Of a DNA stretch of 9,082 bases, positions 1 to 7,717 are shown in pieces. The DNA is from Fidelibacterota bacterium. Lineage in GTDB: Bacteria; Fidelibacterota; UBA2242; JAFGTP01. Numbering within the stretch: position 1 is the first letter of the stretch; the number at the start of each line of letters is the position of its first letter. Under the pieces are notes generated by a model. That model saw nothing but the letters and a program-made list of their open reading frames with translations, was not told the DNA's origin and did no database searches. The position numbers and the translations under genes were made by a program. The stretch is from the NCBI GenBank assembly GCA_021735285.1, contig JAIPHI010000115.1, positions 1-9,082 of the forward strand, written 5' to 3'.

Positions 1-191
1 TTCGTAAAATAACCATGCAAGATCCAGATTTTTGGGATTTCTTTTTAGAAGGCGGCGATGAGTTGATGAACACCGAACAATGCCCGCATTGTGGCGGGGT
101 AATCTATCTTGATCAGCCGATAGAGTGGATTGATCAAGCAAAAAGCATTGCCAAGTGTCCGCATTGTGAGAAGAAAGTAAAAATTGAATAA
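1..191 (+). CDS. Small zinc-ribbon protein, partial or complete (left edge)
   Basis: An open frame ends at TAA 189-191. From the first in-frame ATG (15-17) it encodes 58 residues, but the frame stays open to base 1 and no Shine-Dalgarno lies in the 14 bases before that ATG, so translation may begin outside the window. Two CPHC knuckles (Cys23/Cys26 and Cys48/Cys51 counted from the ATG) are spaced as in a zinc ribbon, so the protein probably binds one structural zinc. The segment before them is acidic and aromatic (QDPDFWDFFLEGGDE). I do not recognise a specific family or function; such small ribbons may bind nucleic acid or protein. G+C over 11-190 is about 42%, clearly higher than in the helicase and methyltransferase genes that follow, so it is probably resident chromosome beside an acquired cassette. 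Confidence is good that it is a gene and low on its role. Confidence 0.72.
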   Translation, partial: RKITMQDPDFWDFFLEGGDELMNTEQCPHCGGVIYLDQPIEWIDQAKSIAKCPHCEKKVKIE

Positions 192-194
192 CCG

Positions 195-225
195 CCAGAT
201 TGCTTTGAAAATAAGGGTAATCTGG
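195..225. repeat. Inverted repeat spanning the -35 to -10 region
   Basis: CCAGATT at 195-201 and AATCTGG at 219-225 are perfect 7-bp inverted arms separated by 17 bases. The left arm lies just after the zinc-ribbon stop and the right arm abuts the TATAAT at 226-231, so the repeat encloses the -35-like element. It could be an operator for a repressor of the helicase-methyltransferase operon. It could also be a weak transcript end for the upstream gene, but no T-tract follows, which argues against an intrinsic terminator. Confidence 0.4.
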
Positions 226-231
226 TATAAT
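205..231 (+). promoter_or_regulatory. Extended -10 promoter of the helicase-methyltransferase operon
   Basis: TATAAT at 226-231 is a perfect sigma-70 -10 box and is preceded by TGG at 223-225, giving an extended -10 (TGnTATAAT). A 5-of-6 match to the -35 consensus, TTGAAA at 205-210, lies 15 bp upstream. That spacing is short, which an extended -10 can tolerate. The expected transcription start is about 237-239, leaving a leader of roughly 20 bases before the ATG at 257. This is the best promoter seen in the window, and no promoter is needed before the overlapping methyltransferase gene. Confidence 0.6.
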
Positions 232-234
232 AAT

Positions 235-246
235 TTACAAATGTAA
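235..246. promoter_or_regulatory. 12-bp near-palindrome at the transcription start (possible operator)
   Basis: TTACA (235-239) and TGTAA (242-246) are perfect inverted arms around a 2-base AA centre. The element lies just downstream of the -10 box, over the predicted transcription start, and ends next to the AAGG ribosome-binding core. Two loop bases are too few for an RNA hairpin, so a DNA site for a dimeric helix-turn-helix repressor is the likelier reading. No regulator gene of that type is encoded next to it in this window, so the operator role is inference. Confidence 0.35.
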
Positions 247-248
247 GG
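244..248 (+). promoter_or_regulatory. Ribosome-binding site of the helicase gene
   Basis: TAAGG at 244-248 lies 8 bases before the ATG at 257-259. It supports 257 as the start of the helicase gene and overlaps the right arm of the 235-246 near-palindrome, so a bound protein there would also cover it. Confidence 0.55.
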
Positions 249-256
249 TTTTTTAT

Positions 257-3200
257 ATGGGAATAATAGATAACACTTCTAATAAAACGATGTATAAGGC
301 TCTTGTTAATGCTCTTACCAGTGCTAACAGGATTGATATTGAGGTTGCTTTTTTCTACTTCTCTGGATGGAAATTATTAGCAGATTATTTAAAAGATAAG
401 AAAGTACGAATTCTTGTCGGTAAGTACATTGATCCAGAAGCTGTCCCGGAACTTTTATCACAAATTAAGCAAGAAGGTACAGATATTGATCTTGCACCTT
501 TTCAACCAAGGAGATCACTCTCAATTCGAAGTGAAAAAAAACAAACATATATCGATGGTTTTATAAGATTGAGTAATGAATCAATGTTATTTGACGATAG
601 TGATGATCAATATGCTTACAGCATTATGGAGAATAAAATAAGGGATGGTTCGTTAGAGTTAAAATTAACTAATAACCAAGAACATGGAAAATTATATATA
701 ATCCATAACAAACCTGAACATAATCAAAATGGTGATTATCCTGGAACAGTTTTTATGGGGTCAAGTAATTTTACTTTTCAAGGCCTACTCAACCAAGGTG
801 AATTGAATGAACGTTTTAATGAGAAAGAGCGCTATGAAAATTATTTAGATCAATTTGAAAGACTTTGGGCTAGTGGCAATAATATTGATGTAGTCACATC
901 TGAAAATAAAAATAATTTTCTGCAAAATCTTAAGAATAATCTATGGATTTATTCTACACCTAATCCATATTCAGTTTATGTTAGAGTTTTACATGAACTT
1001 TTTGGAAAAGAGGGCAAAGAAGGTCTTAAATCTCCTAGTGAAATAACAAAGAATAGATATGTTGATTTAGAATATCAAACGGATGCTATTAAATATCTTT
1101 TGGATAAAATTGAAAAATATAATGGTGCAATTTTGGCAGATGTAGTAGGGCTTGGTAAAAGTATTATTGCATCCGCTGCAGCTTATAACATAGGGTTGAA
1201 AACAGTTATAATAACTCCACCACATTTACGAGAACAATGGGAGGATTATCAAGAAGAATTTAAGCTTCCTGGTGCGAGAGTTTATAGTCTCGGCATTATG
1301 GAAGAAGTTTATGAAAAATATAAGAATAGCAATCAGCCGTTATTAATTATAGTTGATGAAGCTCACCGTTTCAGAAATGAAGACACAGATGATTATAGAC
1401 GGCTTCATCATGTTTGCTCTACCCATCCAGACAATAAAGTAGTTCTCTTAACGGCAACTCCTTTTAATAATGATCCCAAAGATGTTTTTGCTTTAATTAA
1501 ACTTTTTCAAATTCCTGGACAATCAACAATCCAATCTGTAGATAATTTAAGTCTGCGCTTTCGGGAATTAATAGCTAGGTACAAAAAACTTAATTCAGAT
1601 AGAAGAAAAGGTAGAATAAGTAAAGAAGGGATTAAAAGAGAGGCCGATGAAATTTCTCAGGAGTTAAGGCGTTTAATTGAGAATGTAGTTATTCGGAGGT
1701 CTAGGTTGGATTTAAAAAGAATTACTAGATATAAAAATGATCTTAAAAAACAAAAAATAGATTTTGCAGAAGTAGAAGGCCCAAAATTAAAAACATATAG
1801 CCTTGGTAGTCTCGAAGATATTTATTTTAATACAATAGCCAAACTCACTGCCAATAAAGACGAAAATGGTTTTATTGGAGCTCGGTATAAGCCAGCCGCT
1901 TATATAACAGATAAAAAATTATTTTTAAAAGAATTCGGTGAGGACCTTGAGGAGAGCGATCTTAAAACAGCCCAAACTAATTTAGCTAATTTTATGAAAA
2001 GATTATTAGTTATGCGTTTTGAGAGTTCAAAATTTGCATTTCGCTCTACACTTAATAATATAATCAATTCTATACAAATAGTTGAAGATTGGTATGAAAA
2101 ACTAGGCAAGGTTCCGATATTGAAAAAAGGACAAATTCCTGACCCAGAGACTATCGTCTCAAGTTCATCTGACAATGTTAACGTTGAGTTAAATCAACAA
2201 ATTGCAGAGGATCAACTTAAGAAGTTAAAGGAGGCCAAAGGACTCATTGCTGTAGATAAAAAGTTTATTACAGCAGATTTTATCGAAGATGTTAAGCATG
2301 ACAAGAAAATACTTCGGGAGATATTTAAAGATTGGTTTGGGAAAAAATCAAAAACAACTCAAGGTATAGACCCTAAGCTTGATAAAGTAAGAGAACATAT
2401 TGATACACTTTTATCTGAAGATCGAAGGAGAAAAATAGTAATATTTTCATCTTATGCAGATACTGTTGAGTATTTGCATAAGGAACTTTCGAGAAGAGGG
2501 AAAAAGAAATTTTTAAAATATACATCCAGCGATTCGAGTAAGAAAATGAAAAAAATAGTTCGTTCAAATTTTGATGCCGGAATAAAGAAGAAAAACCAAA
2601 AAGATGATTACGATGTGCTTATTACTACAGATGCATTAAGTGAAGGCTATAATTTACATCGTGCGGGTGTAATAATAAATTATGATATTCCATATAATCC
2701 AACACGGGTTATTCAAAGGGTGGGCCGTATTAATCGTATAAACAAGAAGGTGTTTGATAAATTGCATATATATAATTTTTTTCCAACAGAAACAGGGGAA
2801 TCTCAAATAAAAATCAAGCAGATCTCAACTCTAAAAATGCATTTGATTAATGCAGTTGTGGGAAGTGATACAAAAACACTTACTGACGAGGAAGAGCTAG
2901 AGAGTTTTTTAAAAGACGAGTATAGTAAAGCTGCAAGCGAAAATGAAGTTGAATCTTGGGATGCTGCCCATCGTGAAGCTTATGATCAGGCTAGGAGAGA
3001 TAAGGAAGTTTTTGAAGATGCACTAAAAATTAAGCCACGAAGTAGAGTAGTAAGAGAAGGGAGAAAACAACCAGCCATTGTTGCATTTGGAAAGAAAGGT
3101 GATCATTCTATATTTGTTTTAAAAGAGTTAGAAGAACCCTCAATGGTTTCTGCAGAAACTGCATTAAAATATTTTAGTGCAGAAAAAGGAGAGAAGGGCA

Positions 3201-3568
3201 AGGATGCAGATAAACAATATGATGAAGTTTTTAAATTAGTTCGAAATCATTTATTTAAAAAACATCCTTTGCCTCGTATTTCTGGTAGAAGGGCAGATGC
3301 TTTGAGGAAAATAAAAGTTATTGGAGAAAAGCTATCTCTAGCTAAAGATTATTGTCAGGATTTAGATCAAGTCATCAGAAAGTATGATGGTGTTAACGAG
3401 GGAGATTTGAAATTAATTGCACAACTTTCTTTAAAAAATATAGATGAAGCCTTTAATTGCTTAAATGAAATAATTCCTCAGCATCAAATTAATTCTATAA
3501 ACAAAAAAGCTTCTCGATTAGAAGGGGAGTATGAAACTATTATATTGAGTGAAGATATTAGACCATGA
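257..3568 (+). CDS. PLD-nuclease/SNF2-type helicase fusion, restriction subunit
   Basis: This 1103-residue protein combines a nuclease-like domain with a DNA translocase. Residues about 1-210 form a phospholipase-D-like domain with one HxK motif (His143, Lys145) and a distal GSSN (168-171). The Asp of a classic HKD motif is replaced by His150, and an insert widens the spacing. The superfamily 2 motor follows: a Q-motif-like YQ at 273-274, Walker A ADVVGLGKS (294-302), DEAH box (367-370), LLTATPFNN (397-405), motif IV IVIFSSYADTVEYL (727-740), motif V TTDALSEGYNL (790-800) and motif VI QRVGRINR (820-827). A charged, largely helical insert of about 290 residues separates the two RecA lobes, as in SNF2-like proteins. 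The last roughly 250 residues are unrecognised. The start is backed by TAAGG 8 bases upstream and a strong promoter. The stop overlaps the methyltransferase start as ATGA. The likely role is ATP-driven scanning and cutting of unmodified DNA; cutting activity is inferred. Confidence 0.93.
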   Translation: MGIIDNTSNKTMYKALVNALTSANRIDIEVAFFYFSGWKLLADYLKDKKVRILVGKYIDPEAVPELLSQIKQEGTDIDLAPFQPRRSLSIRSEKKQTYIDGFIRLSNESMLFDDSDDQYAYSIMENKIRDGSLELKLTNNQEHGKLYIIHNKPEHNQNGDYPGTVFMGSSNFTFQGLLNQGELNERFNEKERYENYLDQFERLWASGNNIDVVTSENKNNFLQNLKNNLWIYSTPNPYSVYVRVLHELFGKEGKEGLKSPSEITKNRYVDLEYQTDAIKYLLDKIEKYNGAILADVVGLGKSIIASAAAYNIGLKTVIITPPHLREQWEDYQEEFKLPGARVYSLGIMEEVYEKYKNSNQPLLIIVDEAHRFRNEDTDDYRRLHHVCSTHPDNKVVLLTATPFNNDPKDVFALIKLFQIPGQSTIQSVDNLSLRFRELIARYKKLNSDRRKGRISKEGIKREADEISQELRRLIENVVIRRSRLDLKRITRYKNDLKKQKIDFAEVEGPKLKTYSLGSLEDIYFNTIAKLTANKDENGFIGARYKPAAYITDKKLFLKEFGEDLEESDLKTAQTNLANFMKRLLVMRFESSKFAFRSTLNNIINSIQIVEDWYEKLGKVPILKKGQIPDPETIVSSSSDNVNVELNQQIAEDQLKKLKEAKGLIAVDKKFITADFIEDVKHDKKILREIFKDWFGKKSKTTQGIDPKLDKVREHIDTLLSEDRRRKIVIFSSYADTVEYLHKELSRRGKKKFLKYTSSDSSKKMKKIVRSNFDAGIKKKNQKDDYDVLITTDALSEGYNLHRAGVIINYDIPYNPTRVIQRVGRINRINKKVFDKLHIYNFFPTETGESQIKIKQISTLKMHLINAVVGSDTKTLTDEEELESFLKDEYSKAASENEVESWDAAHREAYDQARRDKEVFEDALKIKPRSRVVREGRKQPAIVAFGKKGDHSIFVLKELEEPSMVSAETALKYFSAEKGEKGKDADKQYDEVFKLVRNHLFKKHPLPRISGRRADALRKIKVIGEKLSLAKDYCQDLDQVIRKYDGVNEGDLKLIAQLSLKNIDEAFNCLNEIIPQHQINSINKKASRLEGEYETIILSEDIRP

Positions 3569-6500
3569 ATTTGCAAGGAAAGTATGCTCGCGATGATTTC
3601 ATAAGTTTTCTACAATCATTCATCCCCCAATACTCTAAGGACATCAGGCCAGTTCATGAAAAAGGACTTAAGGCTACAGAGAATGCCTCTTATCTTGGTG
3701 AATCTCGCCAACTTGAGTTATCAGTATTTGAATTAACCCATACTTCATCTAACGATGCTCGTGTAACATTGGCACGTGATGGCTTTAGAATAATGAAAAA
3801 CAGTGCTGTGTATAGAGCACTTATAGTTTATCAGCAAAAGAATAATGATGATTGGCGATTATCTTTAATGACAGCAATTCCAGATGTTAATCAGAAAGGT
3901 AAAATTATCCAAAAACTTTCAAATCCACGAAGATTTTCTTTTTTTCTAGGTCCGAATGCAAAAATTCATACACCTAAAAAATATCTTACAGGTAGAGTTA
4001 AAGATTTTGATGAGCTTAAAAAGCGATTTTCTATTGAAGTTGTCAATAAAGAATTTTTTGCAGAAATTTCTATTCTCTTTTCAAAATTAGCCGGAGGAGA
4101 AAGGTATATTGGCTCTAAAAAGATTTCTGAGAAGAGCATTCTTAAATTACCTTCTGAAACTAGTCATAGAAAAAAACAAGAATTTGCTACTCGTCTTTTA
4201 GGCCGGATTATTTTCTGTTGGTTTCTGAAAAAAAAGCAATCTTTACAAGGTAAATCCTTAATCCCGGACTGTTATCTGTCGAAAGATTCTGTATTGTCAA
4301 CCAATAATTATTATCATGATATATTAGAACCATTATTTTTTCAACACTTAAATATGCTTCCGGAACAGAGAAGAGATAAATACAAAGAGTCAGTAATTCC
4401 TTTTTTAAATGGCGGTCTTTTCCAACCACATAATGATGATTTTTATGAGGTAGATAGTTTTACTGGATTTTCAAAATTTTATAATGTTTTGCATGTTCCA
4501 AATAAATGGTTTAGAAAATTATTCCAAGTCTTGGAAATGTATAATTTTACTATTGATGAGAGTACTTCTATAGATATTGAATTATCAATAGATCCTGAAA
4601 TGTTAGGTAGAATATTTGAGAATCTTCTTGCAGAAATTAATCCTGAAACTGGGAAAACAGCAAGAAAAGCAACTGGCAGCTACTATACACCTCGTCCAAT
4701 AGTGGAATACATGGTAGATGAATCTTTAAAGCACTATTTAGCAAAAAAAACCACTGTTGATGTTTTAAGGATTTCTCAAATATTAGCATACGATAAAGAT
4801 TTACCAAACTTATCAGAGGAAGAAAGTAAGCTTATAATAAAATCATTATATCATTTAAAAATTATTGATCCTGCCTGTGGGAGTGGAGCTTTTCCGATGG
4901 GGGTTTTACAAAAAGTAGTCTTGATATTGCAGAAAATTGATCCTGGATGTAGGAGATGGTTAGATGAGCAAATATCACGAGTTAAAGATATGCATTTACA
5001 TAACGTTTTAAAAGAAAAACTTAAAAACGAGAACCTTGATTATATCCGCAAGCTTGGTGTAATTCAAAATACGATATACGGTGTCGATATACAACCTATA
5101 GCGGTTGAAATTGCTAAATTAAGATTCTTTCTTTCTTTAATTGTTGACGAAGACGTGGATGACGCAAAGGATAATCGTGGTTTACAACCATTGCCCAATT
5201 TAGAATTTAAATTTATATGTGCTAATAGTTTAATTGAATTAAATGATCCTTTTCAGGCAAGTTTTTTGAAAAATAAATTTTTTGAAACTTTCGAATCATT
5301 AAGTAAGAATTTTTTTGCAGCAAGTGATCCTAAGAAAAAGAACGATATAAGAAAAGGAATAGAAATATTGATAAAGAAAAAAGTTGATGATAATTTTACA
5401 AGGGTGATGAATATAACAAAAACAAGTATTACTGAAAAAAAATTTGAGAAACAACTCCACCAAAAACATAAAAAGACAATAAGTCGTCTTTCTTATGAGG
5501 CGGAACTGTGGGGAAGTTATCTAAATATATTTAAAGATGAACCTGTCGATTTTTTTAATCCGAGATATTTTTTCCCTGAAGCGAAGCAAGGGTTTGATAT
5601 TGTAATAGCAAACCCACCATATATTGGAGAAAGCGGGCATAAAGATCTTTTTAGAGAATTAAGAAAGAACAAGTGGATTAATTCTTACTATAAGGGGAAG
5701 ATGGATATTTTCTATCTTTTTTTTCATCGTTCGTTAGATTTAGTAAAAAATGGTGGCATTGTAGCTTTCATAACAACCAATTATTATATAACTGCTAGTG
5801 GGGCTTTTAAGTTAAGAAAAGATTTTTATAATAGAACTTCTATTTTGAATTTAATTAATTTTAATGAATTAAAAATATTCCCTTCTGCCTTAGGACAACA
5901 TAATATGATTACGATATTAAAAAAGGATGCAACCCCAGAGCAGTGTAAAAGTTGTATTACTAAGCGGGTAGGCCTGGCTAATTCTGATATTTTATCATCA
6001 ATAGTTAACGGGGATGATGATTCGACAGATTATTTCCAAATTTCACAAGATCAATTATATGATATGGATAAATTCTATATAAGGTTACAAGATATATCAT
6101 CTCGAGGGAACGATGTTATTGGTAAAATTTTGGATAAGATTGGTTTCCAAAGTTTTTCTTTGGGTAATATATGCAATATCAACCAGGGTGTGGTAAGTGG
6201 TTGTGACTATGTATCTCGAAGAAATATTCATAAATTAAAGCACATAAATGATATAGTTTTGAAAGATGGGATATTTGTTTTCGATTTGCACAATAAGCGT
6301 GATTTCAATACAATTAAATCATTTTCGAATGTTGAACGGCGTTTATTAAGACCTTTTTTTAAGAATTCAGATATAAGGCAATATTATTGTAAACTCCAAC
6401 CAGAGAAACTACTACTTTATATTAGTAAAAATATAGAGTCTCTTCAGGAGTATCCAACTATAAAGCAACATTTAGCTAGGTTTATGCCGATTCTAAAAGA

Positions 6501-7017
6501 TAGGCGTGAAGTCAGGCAAGGAAAACTTAAATATTTTCATCTTCAGTGGGCAAGATCTGAAGTAATTTTTCGCGGTTCAAAAATATGCGTTCCATATCGT
6601 ACAGAAGTGAATAGTTTTGCATATAATGAAATTCCGTGGTTTTGCCGCTCAGATTCGTATATAATTACATCCAAAAATTCAAACTTTAAATTAAAGTATA
6701 TCTTGTCTTTATTAAACTCACGTCTTTATTATTTTTGGCTATATTATAAAGGAAAAAGAAAGGGGAAAATTCTGGAGCTTTTTCAAACTCCTCTTTCCGA
6801 AATACCATTAAAAGAAATTCCAGATGAGGCACAAAAATCTTTTATAGAAATTGTAAACACAATTCTATCCCTTACTCAAGCCGAAGATTATTTAAAAGAT
6901 CAATCAAAACAACAGAAGGTTAAAGAGTATCAGGAACAAATTAATCAAATGATCTATAGGCTATATGGGCTTACTCAAAAAGAAATAGAGATTGTGGAAG
7001 GATTCGATGAAAACTAA
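3565..7017 (+). CDS. Eco57I-class N6-adenine DNA methyltransferase with recognition domain
   Basis: This 1150-residue protein probably transfers methyl groups from S-adenosylmethionine to adenine N6 at a specific DNA site. The methylase core begins with GSYYTPRPIVEYMV (371-384), followed by the cofactor loop DPACGSGAF (435-443), YGVDIQPIAVEIAKLR (505-520) and catalytic NPPY (683-686). A charged insert of roughly 120 residues (about 560-680) splits the core. After about 840 the sequence looks like a TaqI-type target-recognition domain (hallmark GNICNINQGVVSG near 867-879), ending in a helical tail. The N-terminal region around 47-106 has the outline of a PD-(D/E)XK nuclease (SVFELTH, then an ARV..AR helix and a DWRLS strand), but the expected Lys is Thr58, so it may be inactive. 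The ATGA overlap with the helicase and the weak Shine-Dalgarno suggest translational coupling. No separate specificity gene is present. Type IIG enzymes and BREX PglX are related, but the partner here is a helicase. Confidence 0.93.
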   Translation: MNLQGKYARDDFISFLQSFIPQYSKDIRPVHEKGLKATENASYLGESRQLELSVFELTHTSSNDARVTLARDGFRIMKNSAVYRALIVYQQKNNDDWRLSLMTAIPDVNQKGKIIQKLSNPRRFSFFLGPNAKIHTPKKYLTGRVKDFDELKKRFSIEVVNKEFFAEISILFSKLAGGERYIGSKKISEKSILKLPSETSHRKKQEFATRLLGRIIFCWFLKKKQSLQGKSLIPDCYLSKDSVLSTNNYYHDILEPLFFQHLNMLPEQRRDKYKESVIPFLNGGLFQPHNDDFYEVDSFTGFSKFYNVLHVPNKWFRKLFQVLEMYNFTIDESTSIDIELSIDPEMLGRIFENLLAEINPETGKTARKATGSYYTPRPIVEYMVDESLKHYLAKKTTVDVLRISQILAYDKDLPNLSEEESKLIIKSLYHLKIIDPACGSGAFPMGVLQKVVLILQKIDPGCRRWLDEQISRVKDMHLHNVLKEKLKNENLDYIRKLGVIQNTIYGVDIQPIAVEIAKLRFFLSLIVDEDVDDAKDNRGLQPLPNLEFKFICANSLIELNDPFQASFLKNKFFETFESLSKNFFAASDPKKKNDIRKGIEILIKKKVDDNFTRVMNITKTSITEKKFEKQLHQKHKKTISRLSYEAELWGSYLNIFKDEPVDFFNPRYFFPEAKQGFDIVIANPPYIGESGHKDLFRELRKNKWINSYYKGKMDIFYLFFHRSLDLVKNGGIVAFITTNYYITASGAFKLRKDFYNRTSILNLINFNELKIFPSALGQHNMITILKKDATPEQCKSCITKRVGLANSDILSSIVNGDDDSTDYFQISQDQLYDMDKFYIRLQDISSRGNDVIGKILDKIGFQSFSLGNICNINQGVVSGCDYVSRRNIHKLKHINDIVLKDGIFVFDLHNKRDFNTIKSFSNVERRLLRPFFKNSDIRQYYCKLQPEKLLLYISKNIESLQEYPTIKQHLARFMPILKDRREVRQGKLKYFHLQWARSEVIFRGSKICVPYRTEVNSFAYNEIPWFCRSDSYIITSKNSNFKLKYILSLLNSRLYYFWLYYKGKRKGKILELFQTPLSEIPLKEIPDEAQKSFIEIVNTILSLTQAEDYLKDQSKQQKVKEYQEQINQMIYRLYGLTQKEIEIVEGFDEN

Positions 7018-7054
7018 AAATGTATAAGGTTAATGAAATAAGAAGAATAGGCAG

Positions 7055-7075
7055 TAACCTTTTTGCTGAAGGTTA
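7055..7075 (+). other. Hairpin downstream of the methyltransferase gene
   Basis: TAACCTT (7055-7061) and AAGGTTA (7069-7075) form a perfect 7-bp stem with a 7-base loop. The following bases (agtattgtttt) contain only a short, interrupted T-run, so it is at best a weak intrinsic terminator. The same AAGGTTA sequence also occurs upstream at 7026-7032 and could pair with 7055-7061 instead, giving two mutually exclusive structures. Confidence 0.35.
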
Positions 7076-7077
7076 AG

Positions 7078-7107
7078 TATTGTTTTATTGAATTTATTTA
7101 AACAATA
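7078..7107. repeat. 8-bp inverted repeat before the membrane-protein gene
   Basis: TATTGTTT (7078-7085) and AAACAATA (7100-7107) are perfect inverted arms with 14 bases between them, ending 13 bases before the ATG at 7121. The sequence is very AT-rich. It may be an operator or part of a promoter for the next gene, but no convincing -35/-10 pair can be defined in it, and an RNA hairpin would be weak. Confidence 0.35.
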
Positions 7108-7120
7108 TATCGGTTAGAAA

Positions 7121-7717
7121 ATGCAGAATTTTAAAAATATATTCTTATTTTTAGGTAGTGCAGCAGGTATTTATTCTTTTATTAGACTTGTTAGACAAGA
7201 TATTTTATCATTTTTCAACAAATCTAAATTAACTATAAAATTTAATCAAAGAGGTGATCTTAAAGTATGGCGAGTAGGTCCTCCTTATATTCCTATTGGG
7301 GAAATTCGAAAAGTGGCTACAGTTCATGTATGCAACAAAGGGAAAAAATCAGCTTCTAACTGTGAAGCACTTGTGCAAATTATTAAAGATGGTGATGAAA
7401 TTGGTCAAACGTTTCCTTTGCATTGGGCTGATACCCCGTATGATGCACGCTCGACTAGCATTGAAGGAATAAATATTGGTAGACTTCCAAGAAGATTAGA
7501 TGTGGTGTTCACGCAAAAAAAGCAAAATGAAAGTGGTTGTTCCGTTGCTTCAGCTCAAGCATTGGCAACTGGAGTGCAACACGATCAATTTTTCTTACCT
7601 CAAGGAGAACATAAAATTAAAATTCAGGTAAACTATAATTCAGGGGATAGTATAGAAGAAACATTTGTTATAGAATCACCAGATATTTGGAAAAATTTAA
7701 AAATGATAATTCTTTAA
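7121..7717 (+). CDS. Membrane-anchored beta-sandwich protein, function unknown
   Basis: This 198-residue protein has a single hydrophobic segment at about 5-24, then a basic stretch (Arg22, Arg25, Lys34, Lys36). By the positive-inside rule the C-terminal domain should face the cytoplasm. Residues about 37-187 alternate short beta-strand patterns in the manner of an immunoglobulin-like or CARDB-like sandwich: a strand-rich ATVHVCNKGKK segment (66-76), a distinctive HWADTPYDAR (101-110), RRLDVVFT (124-131) and a closing FFLPQGEHKIKIQV (157-170). I have an impression that the HWADTPY...RLDVVF pattern recurs in uncharacterised prokaryotic proteins, but I cannot name a family. No catalytic motif is visible. 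It lies 103 bases after the methyltransferase gene on the same strand, with low GC like that gene. No strong Shine-Dalgarno precedes the ATG. It may be a late operon member or an independent passenger. Confidence 0.8.
   Translation: MQNFKNIFLFLGSAAGIYSFIRLVRQDILSFFNKSKLTIKFNQRGDLKVWRVGPPYIPIGEIRKVATVHVCNKGKKSASNCEALVQIIKDGDEIGQTFPLHWADTPYDARSTSIEGINIGRLPRRLDVVFTQKKQNESGCSVASAQALATGVQHDQFFLPQGEHKIKIQVNYNSGDSIEETFVIESPDIWKNLKMIIL

Noticed and set aside
1900..2567. Reverse-strand ORFs of 91 and 64 codons inside the helicase gene
   Set aside because: They are antisense to a motif-rich helicase frame, have no plausible ribosome-binding site or domain, and are expected by chance.
4208..4429. Reverse-strand ORF of 73 codons inside the methyltransferase gene
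   Set aside because: It lies antisense within a conserved coding region and shows no recognisable features.
3565..7017. BREX PglX
   Set aside because: The methylase core is similar, but no brxL/lon-like, pglZ, brxC or brxA/B gene is nearby, and the overlapping partner is a PLD-helicase.
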